In this document: positions 41,501 through 53,430 of the stretch, one piece after another
How the letters are laid out: each line of letters begins with the position of its first letter
How positions within the stretch are numbered: the first letter of the stretch is position 1
NCBI GenBank assembly: GCA_902651635.1
Contig: CACRSC010001917.1
Coordinates: 543,977 to 607,976 of the forward strand
Length of the DNA stretch: 64,000 bases
Source: Mastigamoeba balamuthi
Lineage: Eukaryota; Evosea; Mastigamoebida; Mastigamoebidae
Direction of reading: 5' to 3'
Notes under the pieces: model-generated
Database searches by the model: none
What the model was told of the DNA's origin: nothing
The model's input: the letters and a program-made list of their open reading frames with translations, nothing else
Program-made: the position numbers and the translations under genes

Positions 41501-43664
41501 ATGGCGGCTATCGACGCACTGTTCGCGGGAGAGCCCGAGATCGTGGCCCGCGATGCCCCAGTGGACACCGCGATCCCCGAGGCTGGCGCCTCCTCGCTCA
41601 GAAAGGTGCGCCGGGGTTTTCGTTCCCGCCCCCCTCCCGCCCCGTCTCTCGAAGAGCGCTTCTGACGCGTCTTGGAAGTTCATGGTCGCCACGCACTACA
41701 TGTTCGCCAGGATCCAGCGTCTCCGCCAGGACCTCAGCCCCGCGGAGCTCGCCTACGAGGCCTCGCGCGCGTCTCGCGTATATCTGTCAGGATATTCCTA
41801 TCTTCTTCCCTCCCGCGCGACTTCCCCCCCCCCCCCCCGCAATGGAATGGGGGACCACGCCTGACACAGCGAGCGCGCTGTGGGCGGCCTGCAGGAGCAT
41901 GATCATGACGCTCGTGGACAACCTGAACGCCGAGGCCACGGCCACCGGCAGCAGCGAGATCGCGTCGCTGGCGTCGTCGTGGGCCGTGCGTAGCCCTCCC
42001 AGCAAGAGACCCCCTCCCACAGAGGGCAGCCAAGCAAGGAGCTGACCCACCCCGCTCCCCTTCCCACCACGGGGTGCAACTGCAGAGGACGGCGCAGGTG
42101 TGGGAGTGCTTCAACATCGGCTTCCTGACGCCGCGGGCAGCGCCGGTGGCGCCGCAGCTGCTGTCGTGGCTCGTGACGTACACGGACGCGCTGGCCAACG
42201 TCGAGCAGTCGATCCGCGAGGCCGCCAGCGGCAGCACGCGCACGTGCCTCCTGCAGTCGCTGGCCTACGGCGTGCCCGAGGCCGCCGTCGACATCCTCGA
42301 GATGAACGGGTCCTCGGCAGCCACCGCGCTGCTGGCCGTCGTGCGCGCGATGCCGTCGTGGGACGTCGAGGCGCTGGGCGAGACGCTCGACGAGCGCTGG
42401 CAGCGCTGGCAGAGGGCCGTCGGCGACACGCGGCTCGCCGAGCGCCTGAGGGGCAACGAGGAGCTGTCGGACGCCCTGCGGCTGCTGCGCGGCGAGGAGT
42501 CTGCGCTGCGCAACGTGTGCACCACGTGGCAGTCGCTGCTCGTCGCCAAGGTCCTCTACCAGTACCCCACAGCCACTCTGGACTCCCTCTCGTGCGCTCC
42601 CCTCGCCCCCTTTCCCCCATCCACAGCTGGGCTTCCCCCCCTCACCGCGAGCTGCTGCCTGCTGCAGGATCATCATCCAGGAGGCTCGCGAGGCGATGCC
42701 GGGGGACAGCGAGATTGAGGAGGCGATGGACGAGGCGATGTGCGGGGACGCGGACGCGCTGGTGGCCGCCAGGCGCTCGCTGGGCGCCTGGCTGCCGGCG
42801 CACATGAGCGACATCCTCCTCTGCCTGGGCTCGCAGACCGGCGTGACCGACGCCGTGCGCGACGAGTACGTCTTCGAGTACGCGCGCACGGAGCCCGTCC
42901 TGCTCGCGCCCACCGCCTGGCGTGCCGCTGCGGACTACTGGGACTCGGCGTGCAGCGCGGCCTCGGAGGAGTCGCGCATCAGCGGCATCACCGACTGCCT
43001 CGTGCGCGCCCCGCTGCGGACAGACCGCGACGCGTGCCAGGTCGTGTGCGAGTGCACGCGCCTCGCGGCCCCCGTTGAGGTCTCGGCGCAGATCCACAGG
43101 CGCGTCGCCCGCGAGAAGCTCCGCCGCGGCCTCTGGGGCGACGCTGTGCGCTGGGCCGCCGGCGCCGGGCCCCGTGTCGCCGCGCGCGTCGCCGCGTTCG
43201 TGGTCGACCGCTGCGTCGAGGCCGGGACGCCCGACGACCTGGACGGCGTCACGCGCGCGATCGACGCGATGCCGTCGATCGCCGACCAGCAGCAGCCGGG
43301 CGGCGCCGTCAACGCCGTGTCGACGCGCGCGTCGTTTGTAACGGCGTACCGGCGCCTGCACGTGCTGCGCGAGCGCGGGGCGGGCCTCGAGTACGCGCAG
43401 ACGCTGATGGGGCTGCTGCATGCGGACGGCGCCCCGCGGAGATACTGGGCGCGGCTGATCGTGGACGCCGTGCCGGTGCTCGAGGCGCGGCCGCCGGTGT
43501 TTGGGCGTGAGGACACGTGTGAGCTCATGGCGCAGCTCGAGGGGCTCGTGATGTCGCACAGGCAGCACGTGTACCTCGCCGGCGTCGCCCCCGACAACCT
43601 GGAGCGTGCCCGCCTCGCACTCGCTCAGAACCTCGCTCGGGTCTCTCTTGGGCCAGCTCACTGA
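41501..43664 (+). CDS. NUP85: Nucleoporin NUP85 (Nup75), Y-complex subunit
   Basis: NUP85 is an alpha-solenoid subunit of the Nup107-160 (Y) complex of the nuclear pore. The ATG at 41501 opens a short acidic exon. Two small exons follow (WKFMVATHYMFARIQRLRQD; ALWAACRSMIMTLVDNLNAE). The exon at 42083 has WECFNIGFLTPRAAPVAPQL and LDERWQRWQRAV (human: IWNLCEIFF, LELKWQHWHEEC), and its end, VAKVLYQYPT, matches VTRLLYSNPT. The last exon contains DEYVFEYARTEPVLLAPTAW, RRLHVLRERG, APRRYWARLIVDAVPVLE and ARLALAQNLARV, each aligned with human NUP85 in order. Introns lie near 41606-41665, 41775-41880, 41985-42082 and 42576-42667. Confidence 0.93.
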
Positions 43665-44591
43665 GAAGGTCACTTGGCCCAAGACAAATAACTACCCCCA
43701 TCCCATGAAACAAGGGCACTTGAGTGTCTGGCTCGTAGCACTGGTTTATTGAGAGACCTGTCTTGCTGGGTGTAGTGTCGTGGTCCTCAGATGCTCCACG
43801 GCTCGGCATACTTCAAGGGCCTGCCTGTCTTGGGGGATGAGCGTGCCTTGTTAGCTCCATCCTGCTCCTCGACCACTCTGAGGGACGGCCATACTCCAGG
43901 GACTGGACGTGCCGCGGGACCGATGCGAACTACACTGCGGAGACCGCTTGGCTTACTAGTCCTCGCCGTAGTCAGTACAGAACGCATCGCCACCACCACA
44001 AGCACCAGCAGAAGAAGACCACGACGAAGACATAGTACCGTATGCCGTAGTCTGGGACGAATCTTCTACTAGCACGTTCTCATCATCGTCGTCGACTTCA
44101 GACTACGACGGCGACGTGTTTTCCAAGCACAAGAGGAAGTCCGCACTCGAGGAGGGCCAGAATGAAACTGTGCAGCCTCTTGATTAAGTCTTAAGGGCAA
44201 ATGCAACGAGAGTCGTCGAACTGGCCCGAACTCAGGCCTGTTGTCGTGACGCTCCGTGACCTTGCTCCACGGAGTAGTCAGCCCACTACGCACCTCAGCT
44301 TCGCTTACGGCTGGAATAACTCTTTGTTTTGCTGGATGCAGCAGTGCGCTCCACTCCCGTTTCGCCAGACCGAGATCCCCCTTTGGTCCCAGAGGAATTG
44401 CCAGATTCCCCGGCGGAGATATTTGTCGCGTTGCCCTCGGCCGTGCGGGGGTCTATTTCCCTCGTCTTTACCCCCGCGGAGACACTCACCCGCGATCCCA
44501 GAGCGCACGCGCACCCAGCCTCCCGAGACAGCACCCAGGGGACCCCCCGCGCCCATCCCCGCACCCGCCACCCAGCGACACCACCCCGAAA
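43665..44591. other. No confident gene
   Basis: A minus-strand segment near 44110-43958 reads as acidic Ser/Asp-rich text (SEVDDDDENVLVEDSSQT) ending at a stop, and could be a gene remnant. On the plus strand the last 150 bases are C-rich and probably the AAA-ATPase promoter. Nothing can be named. Confidence 0.4.
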
Positions 44592-47500
44592 ATGCCGGGG
44601 CGCGCTAAGAAATCGAAGAAGACGACGCACGCCAAGACCTCGGACGACCCGGGCGCACCCCCGGCGGCCCCCGACGCCAGCGACAGCGCCGTGCGCCCCC
44701 TCCCCTTCCTGGCCCCCTGCCTCCACCCGGAACCGAACGCCCCCCTCCCAGCCGTTGCCGCGCGAATTCGAATACGGCGCGAGAACGGCTGGAAGAAGCG
44801 CTTTCAATCGCGAGAGAAACGCCCACGTAAATCTCACGAAACTGTCCCCCCCTTCGCCTTCCCCCCTTCCTCCTCCTCCTCTTAGGGATCGGGGACGGAG
44901 GGCGCTGACAGGAAGCGCAAGCAGCAGCACACCTCGAACGGCACACCCGAGAAGCCCTCGAAGCGGCAGCGGGTCTCCCAGGTCCCCACCACCGCCCCAG
45001 TGTCCCACCCCTCGCTTGTTGTCCATTCATTTCGCACCCCCACCGCCATTGCCACGCACGAGGAAAACCCTCAGAGGCACACGCCCACTCGGCACCCCCC
45101 CGCACCACCCACGCGGCTCACCACAGCCCCGCGCAGCAGACGCCGCAGGACGAGGCCCAGGCGCAGGAGCCCGACGCAGACAGCAGCGCGGCGGCCACCG
45201 GCGCCGTGGAGGCCCCCGTGGCGTCCGGCGAGCAGCCCGTCAAGGCCGAGCCGCTCGACTCTGCCGCCGACTCAGCGCCGGCGCCCGCACAGCAGCAGCA
45301 GCAGCCGCAGCCCGAGTCGGCCGCGATGCAGGCGGTGGTCGCGGCGGCGGCGGGGGCGGTGGAGGCGGTGGCGGAGCACCTGCGGAAGCCGGCGGCGCAG
45401 ACGTCGGCGGCGGCCAAGACGGCGGGCGCGGCGGCGGCGGCGGCGACGGGGGCGACGGCGACGNNNNNNNNNNNNNNNNNNNNNNNNNNNNNNNNNNNNN
45501 NNNNNNNNNNNNNNNNNNNNNNNNNNNNNNNNNNNNNNNNNNNNNNNNNNNNNNNNNNNNNNNNNNNNNNNNNNNNNNNNNNNNNNNNNNNNNNNNNNNN
45601 NNNNNNNNNNNNNNNNNNNNNNNNNNNNNNNNNNNNNNNNNNNNNNNNNNNNNNNNNNNNNNNNNNNNNNNNNNNNNNNNNNNNNNNNNNNNNNNNNNNN
45701 NNNNNNNNNNNNNNNNNNNNNNNNNNNNNNNNNNNNNNNNNNNNNNNNNNNNNNNNNNNNNNNNNNNNNNNNNNNNNNNNNNNNNNNNNNNNNNNNNNNN
45801 NNNNNNNNNNNNNNNNNNNNNNNNNNNNNNNNNNNNNNNNNNNNNNNNNNNNNNNNNNNNNNNNNNNNNNNNNNNNNNNNNNNNNNNNNNNNNNNNNNNN
45901 NNNNNNNNNNNNNNNNNNNNNNNNNNNNNNNNNNNNNNNNNNNNNNNNNNNNNNNNNNNNNNNNNNNNNNNNNNNNNNNNNNNNNNNNNNNNNNNNNNNN
46001 NNNNNNNNNNNNNNNGACGAGGACGACGGCGACGAGGAGGACGAGGACGACGACGCCGACGCCGACGACGCGGACGACGGGCTCAGCCCGATGCACGCGC
46101 GGCTGTTCCGCTACCCGAGCGACGAGGCGGCGGCCGCCAGCGTCGTCGCGCCCTCGGCAGGCGCGGCTGCTGCGGCTGCGGCAGCGGCGGCGGCGGCGGC
46201 GGCGCCCGTGGCCAACGTCGCAGGCGAGTCGCCGGCGGGAGCGGTGGCGCCGCAGGACCCGGCGGCGAGGATGACGACGTTCGAGCCGCCGGCGGCGAGT
46301 GCGGTGGCCGCGGCGGCGGTGGTGGCGGCGCCTGCGGTGGCGGTGCAGGGCGAGGTGCCGCTCAAGGAGAGGTTCCGGCAGCAGTTTGAGCGGGCGATTG
46401 TGCGGCCCGGGGACATCGACGTCACGTTTGAGACGTTCCCGTACTACCTGAGCGAGGACGTCAAGCAGATGCTCATCAGCTCGACGTTCATCTTCCTCTG
46501 CCGCCCGCAGTTCGCGAGCTACGCGACGGACCTGCCGTGCGTCAGCCGCAAGATGCTGCTCAGCGGGCCGCCCGGGACGGAGCTCTACGAGGAGGCGATG
46601 GTCAAGGCGCTGGCGCGGCACGTGGGCGCCTCTGTGCTGATCGTCGACCCCTCGGACCTCGAGTCGCGCACGGCCATGCACAGCGACAGCGCGCCGCCCG
46701 TCGCCCAGGTGCCCACGTCGCGCACGGGCCTCGCGGCGGCCGTCCTGGGCCTGGACCTGCAGCAGCCGGGCTACAGCAGCGACGACGACGACTTTGGCGA
46801 CGCGCGCACGTTCCTGCTCGAGCCGCGCCAGAAGAAGGTCTTCAAGCGCGACGACCGCGTCAAGTACGTCGGGCCGCCGCAGCCGCAGCCGCCCCCGCAG
46901 GGCCAGGACCCGCCCCCGTTGATCACCGCGCCCGCCGCGGTCCCCCTGGCGCCCGCGCCCCCGGCGGACGCGAAGTCTGGGGCCGCGGCGTCGTCTGCGC
47001 CGGCACAGAGCGGCGCGGCGCCCGCGCAGGCCGTGCAGGTGCCAGTGCCCGTGCCCGTGCCGGCGGTGCCCGAGAAGGGCCCGCCGGTGGGGGCCAAGGG
47101 GACGGTGCTGCTGGCGTTTGACGACAACCCGCGGAGGGTGGGGGTCGTCTTCGACCAGACGATACCCGGGGGCGTGGACCTGGGCGGCATGTGCGACGAG
47201 GGTCACGGGTACTTTGTCGAGGTGCAGAGCCTCGTGCTCGAGGACGACAACACCGAGGACGAGAAGATCGCGCTCGAGGTCATCTTCGAGCTGCTGGCCG
47301 AGAGCAGCCCCGCGATCCTGCTGCTCAAGGGCGTCGACCGCACGCTGCTGGCCACGCAGGAGCGCTACGGGCTCTTCAAGAAGCACCTCGCCGACCTCGG
47401 CAAGAGCCAGGCCGCCACCGTCGTCATCGGCGCGACGACCAACCCCTCGGTCTACGCCGCCGTCGAGGCCGCCAGCGCCAACGCCTCGCGCGAGCGCGCC

Positions 47501-49404
47501 GGCGGGCAGCGCCACTCGGCCCCCCTGCTCTTCTCGAGCGGCCGCGGGGGCACCGGGCACCACACGGCGGTGCTCGACTTCAGCCTGATCGACCACATGC
47601 GCAGCGGGGGCGGCGCGGGCAGCGGCGGCGGGTCGGGCCACGGCGAGGGCAGCCTGCTGGGCCTCGCCATCGGCAAGGAGTCGCTGCGCACGATGCGCCT
47701 GCTCTCGAAGCTTCTGCCCGCGCGCGTGCTGATCGTGCCGCCCAAGGACCCCGCCAAGGTGGGCAAGTGGAAGGAGCAGGTCGACCGCGACGTCGAGTGC
47801 GTCAAGTCGACGACCAACAGGCTCAACCTCGGCAAGATGCTGCTGCGCAACAACATCGTCTGCGACGAGCTGCCGATGCACCTGCTCAAGAAGCAGGTCT
47901 TCAGCCCCGAGGCCGTCGAGAAGATCATCGGCTGGGCGCTCAGCCACCAGCTGCAGACCAGCCGCGAGCCCCTCGTCCGCGAGGGCAACCAGCTCGTCAT
48001 CTCGGGCAGCAGCGTCGAGCGCGCCATCACGATGCTCACGTCGTCGGACTCGGACGCCCGCAAGAAGACGCTGGCCGACGTCGAGACGGAGAACGACTTC
48101 GAGAAGAGGCTCCTCGGCGAGGTGATCCCCCCCGACGAGGTCAGCCTCTCGTTCGACGACATCGGCGCGCTCGACGACGTCAAGGAGTCGCTCAAGGAGC
48201 TCGTCATGCTGCCGCTGCAGCGCCCGGAGCTCTTCCGCAAGGGCAACCTCAAGAAGCCCTGCAAGGGCATCCTCCTCTTCGGCCCCCCAGGCACCGGCAA
48301 GACCATGCTCGCAAAGGCCATCGCCACCGAGAGCGGCGCCAACTTCATCAGTGCGTTGCGCTGCCTTCACGGGGGACAAACTTATTGAGAGAGCCGGGAA
48401 TCGAACCTGCGGCGTCGATAATAGCCTTGAGTTTGCGGTAATGCTCACTAACGCACCCACCAGACGTGACGATGTCGACGATCGCGTCCAAGTGGTTTGG
48501 CGAGGGCGAGAAGTACGTGCGTGCGGTGTTCTCGCTGGCGTCGAAGATCTCGCCCAGCGTCATCTTCGTCGACGAGGTCGACAGCATCCTGGGCAAGCGC
48601 GAGCGCACGGGCGAGCACGAGGCCATGCGCAAGATCAAGAACGAGTTCATGATGAACTGGGACGGCCTGCGCACCCGCCAGGGCGAGCGCGTGCTGGTGC
48701 TCGCCGCGACCAACCGCCCCATGGACCTCGACGACGCGGTGCTGCGCAGGCTCAGCCGGCGCCTGCTCGTCGACCTGCCCGACGCCGACAACCGCGCCAA
48801 GATCCTCAAGGTGATCCTCGCCGGCGAGGACCTCGCGCCCGACGTGAGCATCGAGTCGATCGCCAAGTCGACAGAGGGCTTCTCGGGCAGCGACCTCAAG
48901 AACCTCTGCGTCACGGCCGCCTACCAGCCCATCCGCGAGCTGCTCGCGCGCGAGCGCCTGGCCAAGCAGCAGCAGGCGCAGGCCCAGGCGGCGTCTGCGC
49001 AGTCGGCCCCGCACGCGCCCGCCGCTACGGAGCCCGTGGCGCCGTCGACGGTCAGCACTCCCAACCAGGCGGACGTGATGTCGGACACGGTCTCGGAGAG
49101 CATCGCGCCCATGCACGTCGTCGAGGAGCACGCGGCGCCCGCCGTTGTGTCGGCGCAGCCGGCGACGCCGTCGATCGTCGCCGTCGCGCCCGTGGCCGCG
49201 GCGGCCGAGGTGGCGGCGCAGCCGCAGGACTCGGAGCTCGAGCTGAGGGCGCTGACGATGGCCGACTTCGAGAAGACGCTCAAGGAGGTCAGCAAGAGCG
49301 TGCACGAGGACGCGTTCTCGCTGACGGAGCTCCGCAAGTGGAACGAGATGTATGGCGACAGCGGATCGCGCTCCAAGACGCAGTCGCTCTCGTACTTCCT
49401 CTGA
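44592..49404 (+). CDS. Plant-type AAA ATPase with degenerate first and active second AAA module
   Basis: The start is the ATG at 44592 ([18 protein letters not shown]), after which short Lys/Ala/Gln-rich exons lead into the sequencing gap. After the gap come an acidic run and [20 protein letters not shown] with [20 protein letters not shown], the degenerate first P-loop (no Lys-Thr) typical of Arabidopsis At1g64110-like ATPases. The second module is complete: Walker [14 protein letters not shown], then after a 113-nt intron (48351-48463) [11 protein letters not shown], Walker [16 protein letters not shown], sensor [15 protein letters not shown]. The C-terminus [20 protein letters not shown] matches the family's conserved end. 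Related to spastin/katanin/MSP1-class meiotic-clade AAAs; the substrate is unknown. Confidence 0.88.
45464..46015. other. Assembly gap (552 N)
   Basis: An unbroken run of N inside the AAA-ATPase gene, between an Ala/Thr-rich and an Asp/Glu-rich low-complexity segment. An FHA domain, present in some relatives, could lie here unseen. The gap may have been caused by the GC-rich repeats on both sides. Confidence 1.
48397..48407 (-). other. tRNA B-box-like element inside an intron
   Basis: The minus strand reads GGTTCGATTCC, an exact match to the RNA polymerase III B-box consensus, inside the 113-nt AAA-ATPase intron. An A-box-like TGCGTTAGTGAG lies upstream on the same strand. No cloverleaf can be folded: the T stem has mismatches and no acceptor stem is found. 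Confidence 0.4.
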
Positions 49405-49704
49405 GAGAAGGGAACTTTTAGATCAACACCTCCCCACACACGCACATCCATCCATTTCCCCCCTCATTTCCGTTTGTCTTGTCCCACTCCTCCCCCCCTT
49501 CCCTCCCACACGTGCTGAGTGCACTGCATACAGGGCCAAAATGTGTTGCTAGGTCGCATTGCTGGTGACATTGCCAAAGCAGAACGCAACAGCCGCGCGA
49601 TCGACTACCGAACTCGCGAGGGGTTACAATCAAGCTTGCTCATTTCTATGCGAAAAGGGATGATGTATAACTCAAAAGCCGATAGCCACCTCGAGCCGGG
49701 GGGC
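49405..49704. other. Intergenic, convergent 3' ends
   Basis: This holds the 3' untranslated regions of the AAA ATPase (plus) and the Sel1-repeat gene (minus). C/T-rich at 49420-49510. No gene is seen. Confidence 0.45.
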
Positions 49705-50973
49705 TCAGTCGACCGCCTTGAGAGTGTCCAGGAACGACGGGTCGTTGCTCTGACCCCACAGCACCGAGGCGGTTCTGACGTCCTGCTCGACGTGGTCGCC
49801 CACGGCGAGCATCAGTGCGTAGAGCTTCTTCGCGGGCTCCAGTCCCTGCTCTGCGGCCAGCGCGAAGAGCCTCGCGGCCTCAGCCCTGTCCTGCTCGACC
49901 CCGTCGCCATCGAAGAGGAGCGCTGCGAGCCTGCTCTGCGCCGCCGCGAGCCCCTGGTCCGCCGCGAGCCGCAGGAGGCGCAGCGCCTCGGTCTTGTCCC
50001 TGGGCACCCCGACCCCGTCGTGCAGCATCGCGCTGAGGTTGAAGCGCGCGCTGTTGTTGCCCTGGTCCGCGGACTCGCGGAACATGCGCACCGCGCGGGG
50101 CAGGTCGACGGGCACGCCGTCGCCCCGCTTCAGCATGACGCCGAGGTAGTTCTGCGCGCCGCTGTGCCCTCGCTCCGACGCCTGCTCCATGAGCCGCGCG
50201 GCCTCCTCCTTCTGCCCGCGCTCGGCGTAGAGCAGCGCGAGGTTGTGCATCGCGAGCGCCAGCCCCTGCGCCGCCGCCTGCTTGTACAGCCCGATGGCCT
50301 CCTCGACGTCGCGCTCGACGCCGTCGCCCTGCGTCAGCATCAGCGCCAGGTTGAACCTCGCCGCGGCGTTGCCCTGCGCTGACGAGAGCCTATACAGCCG
50401 CGCGGCCTCTGCGCAGTCCGCGGGCGCCCCGTCGCCGCGGAAGATGCAGTACCCGAGGTTGTTCTGCGCGCACGCGTTGCCCAGCGCCGCCGCCGCGCGG
50501 TAGAGCCGCACGGCCTCGAGCGTCGACCCCGCCGCCCCCAGCACCCCGTACTCGTGTATCGCCGCCAGCAGCCACGTCGCGCACCCGCGCTCGCGCTCCG
50601 TCCTGCACGCCCCCAGCGCGCGCTCGGCCATCGCCAGCGCCGCGGACCCCACCGCGCACCCGCGCGCCAGCGCCGCCGCGCGCGCCCTCTCGAGGAGCTC
50701 CTGCAGCCTGCGCTCGCTCCACTCGCCCGGCGCGAACAGCGAGGGCTCCGTCCTGGCCAGCGCGCGCAGCAGCAGCGCGCAGAGCACCGCGTCGGCGGCC
50801 GCCTGCTCGCTGTCGCCGCCCCCGCCGCTGGCAGGGCTGCGCGAGCGCTGCTGCTGGACGAGCGAGAGCGCGCGCGGGCTGCAGGCGTCGCGGGCGGAAG
50901 CGAGGTCGCCGCGGGACCAGGCCTCGATAACGCGGCTCGAGTCGCCGAGGGCGGGGGGTGCGTCGTCGGGCAT
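49705..50973 (-). CDS. Sel1-like repeat (SLR) protein
   Basis: A single-exon gene of 422 codons from the ATG at 50973. Residues 1-130 are Ala/Arg-rich and helical. From about residue 135 there are seven to eight tandem Sel1-type helical repeats of 36 residues with the hallmark pattern A.(N/R)LG..L..G.GV..D...A..(L/M)(F/Y)..AA.QG. Clear copies include NAAARFNLALMLTQGDGVER, SGAQNYLGVMLKRGDGVPVD and NSARFNLSAMLHDGVGVPRD. SLR proteins are scaffolds, for example Hrd3/SEL1L in ER quality control, and many are soluble adaptors. No signal peptide or membrane span is present, so a cytosolic adaptor is more likely. The partner is unknown. Confidence 0.85.
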   Translation of the reverse strand: MPDDAPPALGDSSRVIEAWSRGDLASARDACSPRALSLVQQQRSRSPASGGGGDSEQAAADAVLCALLLRALARTEPSLFAPGEWSERRLQELLERARAAALARGCAVGSAALAMAERALGACRTERERGCATWLLAAIHEYGVLGAAGSTLEAVRLYRAAAALGNACAQNNLGYCIFRGDGAPADCAEAARLYRLSSAQGNAAARFNLALMLTQGDGVERDVEEAIGLYKQAAAQGLALAMHNLALLYAERGQKEEAARLMEQASERGHSGAQNYLGVMLKRGDGVPVDLPRAVRMFRESADQGNNSARFNLSAMLHDGVGVPRDKTEALRLLRLAADQGLAAAQSRLAALLFDGDGVEQDRAEAARLFALAAEQGLEPAKKLYALMLAVGDHVEQDVRTASVLWGQSNDPSFLDTLKAVD

Positions 50974-51344
50974 CGCGGTTTACACAAGGGTGGCTGGTCG
51001 GTTATCTCGGGATATTCGAGCCCAAAACAACAGCAGCCGAGGCGAATGGGGGCAATGGCAGCTCTTGTTACATAAACGAACGACGCGGGTGGTTGTAAGT
51101 CCGGTCCGGATGCGTTTGCGTGCTCCTCAAATACGGATTTCATAAGGAAATCTAGATGGTCAGAAGATATACGGGAAATATCAAAAAAAGAAGAAACCAA
51201 AGAAAGAGAAGAAGAAAGAAAAGAAGAGAAGAGATAGAGGGATCTTCTGGTGCGGCCGCCAAGCAAAAAAACAGGTATCGACAAGACCGAGCACGCAAAC
51301 CGCCGGGCACGCGCCACATAACAAAAGAGTACACGGCGCCCGTC
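50974..51344. other. Intergenic, no gene seen
   Basis: Tail-to-head space between two minus-strand genes. A purine-rich AAGAAG run lies at 51180-51240. It probably contains the Sel1-gene promoter. Confidence 0.4.
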
Positions 51345-53430
51345 CTACGGCATGGCCACGACGCCCTGGGCCCCGCCGGCGAGGTGCGCCGCCATCGTCA
51401 GCTGCGACCGCTGCAGCGCGATCACCGCAGCGTCGCGCTCGGCCCGCAGGCGCGCCGACTCGGACTCTGCGCGCTCCAGCCGCCCGCGCAGGGCCGCCAT
51501 CTCCGCGCGGACCCTGTCCCACGCGCCCCCGAGCCCCCTGAGCGCCCTCTCCACGTCGAACTCGGCCGCGCTGCCGTCGGAGACGTTGAACCCGCTCGAG
51601 ACGCGGCAGAGAAGCGACGCCGCGGCGTCCGTGGGGTCGAGCATCTCCTCGTTGAGCTCCGACGCGGCGGCCACCAGCGGCGCCAGCGGCGTCGCCGTGA
51701 TCTCGTCGTCCCCGTTGAGCAGCTGCCTCATGCCGTGCGGCGCGCGCCTCGTTGACGTCACCGACGACGACGACGCCGCAGCGGCCGCCGCCTGGGCCTG
51801 CGCCTGGGCCGCGGCGCAGATGGCCGGCGCCAGCGCCTCGGGGGCGGGCCCCGCGAGCATCGAGGTGCCCGAGGAGCCGCGGGCGGCCTGCGGGGCGGTC
51901 AGGGAGGCGACGCCCTCGCGCTCGTCCTCGGTGGTGGCGGCGCTGTCGTTGTTGCCGGGCGAGGGGGCCGCAGAGGCGACGGCCGAGGCCACGAGGGAGT
52001 CGGGGTCCGTGGGCACGTGGACCTGGTCGAGCATCGCGCGGAGCACCTTGCGCGGCGGCGGGCGCACGCCGGACCCGCGCTTGCGCCTCGGCGGGGGCTC
52101 CGCATAGTCCTCGTCGCCCGCGGGCCCCGCGCCGTCGTCGCCCGCGTCGACGCTCCTGCGCCTGCGCCGCGGCGCCAGCACAGAGGCCGCGCCGTCGGCC
52201 GCGGCGGACGAGGCGGCGGCCGCCGCGGGGCCGACGGGGGAGCGCGCGCGCCAGGCGGCGAGGACGAGGCGGGCCTTCTCCTGGGCGAGCGGCTGGGCCA
52301 GACCGCGCTGCTCGATGAGCAGCTGCGAGAGGGCCGCGAGGCGGACGGCGTCGCGCTGGTCGGGGCCCATGCGCTCCCAGCCGAGCTGCATGATCTCGCG
52401 CTGCAGCGGGTTGGTCGTGCTCAGCCACGCCAGGAACGTGTCGCGCGGGGCGCCCGTCACGGGCCCCGTGTTGCGCAGCACGAAGCCGCTCGAGACCATC
52501 GTCTTCCACGCCGCCCCGTTCCGGAAGATGACCACGTCGAAGAACCTGCAGCAGCAAAAGGCGCCCGTCAGAACCTCCGCAGACTCCTCCGCGTCAGGGG
52601 CCGCCGCTGTGGCTGCACGTCCCTCCACCCCGCAGGGCGGGGGGGGGGGGGACACAGAGATTGTATCCGCGGAAAGTGTTGGGGCGCAGTGCACAACTGA
52701 CACCCAAACTGCACAACCGCGGGGCACAAAAGAAGGAAAAAGATGGCAAGGCGTGGCGGAGGGCGGCGGGGCTGTGTACCCGGGGCGGCACGAGATGTTC
52801 CAGATGATGGCGACCTCGTTCTTGTGCGTGTTGCGGTTGAAGATGATGACGGCGTCGCCAAAGCACACGCGCAGCGGGTCGCCAGTGCGCGGCGTTATCG
52901 TGCTCGCACAGTAGCACGCGTCCCACTCGTCGATCGCCGGCCGCCAGCAGTCCTCCTCGTCCACCGAGAGCCGCGCTTGCTGCGCGCGCAGGGGGTGGGG
53001 GGCGTTGGTTTGCGAAATGGCCGTTACCAGAAATATTTACAACACAGGCCTAATTATAAACGTCTGTCTCGTGTCTGTGTGAGAGTCTGTGGGGTGGGTG
53101 TGCTGTTTGTGGAGCCCCCCCAGTGAGCGCGGCATTCCGAGTGTGTTATGTTCAGTGTTCAAAGAAACTGTTCCGTTTCGCTTCCGGCGGTTTCGGTTCG
53201 TGCTCCGCGGGGCCCCCGCGCCCCGCTCCGCGGTGGCGGTGCGGTGGCGGGGTGCGGGCCACGCGGGGGGAGCGGAGAGGGCGCGGAGAGAGAAAATGCA
53301 ATAATTAATGTCTGAGGCCTTTTTAATTGAAAAAACCCCTCTCTGCAAAGCACAGAATATTAAAGGCGCGCGCACGTAGAATGGCCGCTTGTCGATGTCC
53401 ATCTGCACGTGCGTGTACGGGGCCCTGTGC
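51345..53430 (-). CDS. Unrecognised protein, conserved-looking N-terminal half, coiled-coil tail
   Basis: At least three exons. The 5' one (about 53430-53382: IPQHRAPYTHVQMDIDKRPF Y) ends at TAC|GTGCGC. The next, after acceptor GCGCGCAG (about 52981), reads LSVDEEDCWRPAIDEWDACY and AVIIFNRNTHKNEVAIIWNI. The last, from about 52540, reads RFFDVVIFRNGAAWKTMVSS and FLAWLSTTNPLQREIMQLGW. The remainder is Ala/Ser/Arg-rich, disordered, with a basic patch (PPRRKRGSG) that could be a nuclear signal, then a Glu/Arg coiled coil (LERAESESARLRAERDAAV) before the stop at 51345. The true start is upstream and not located. The N-terminal half looks globular and constrained, but I cannot place it in a family. 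Confidence 0.6.

Noticed and set aside
45272-48460. Long minus-strand open frame opposite the AAA ATPase
   Set aside because: High GC and codon third-position bias open antisense frames. The text is Arg/Leu/Ala low complexity with no domain, and the plus frame is clearly the gene.
48389-48466. Complete tRNA gene in the AAA-ATPase intron
   Set aside because: Only the B box is exact. The T stem has two mismatches, no acceptor stem pairs, and no anticodon arm forms.
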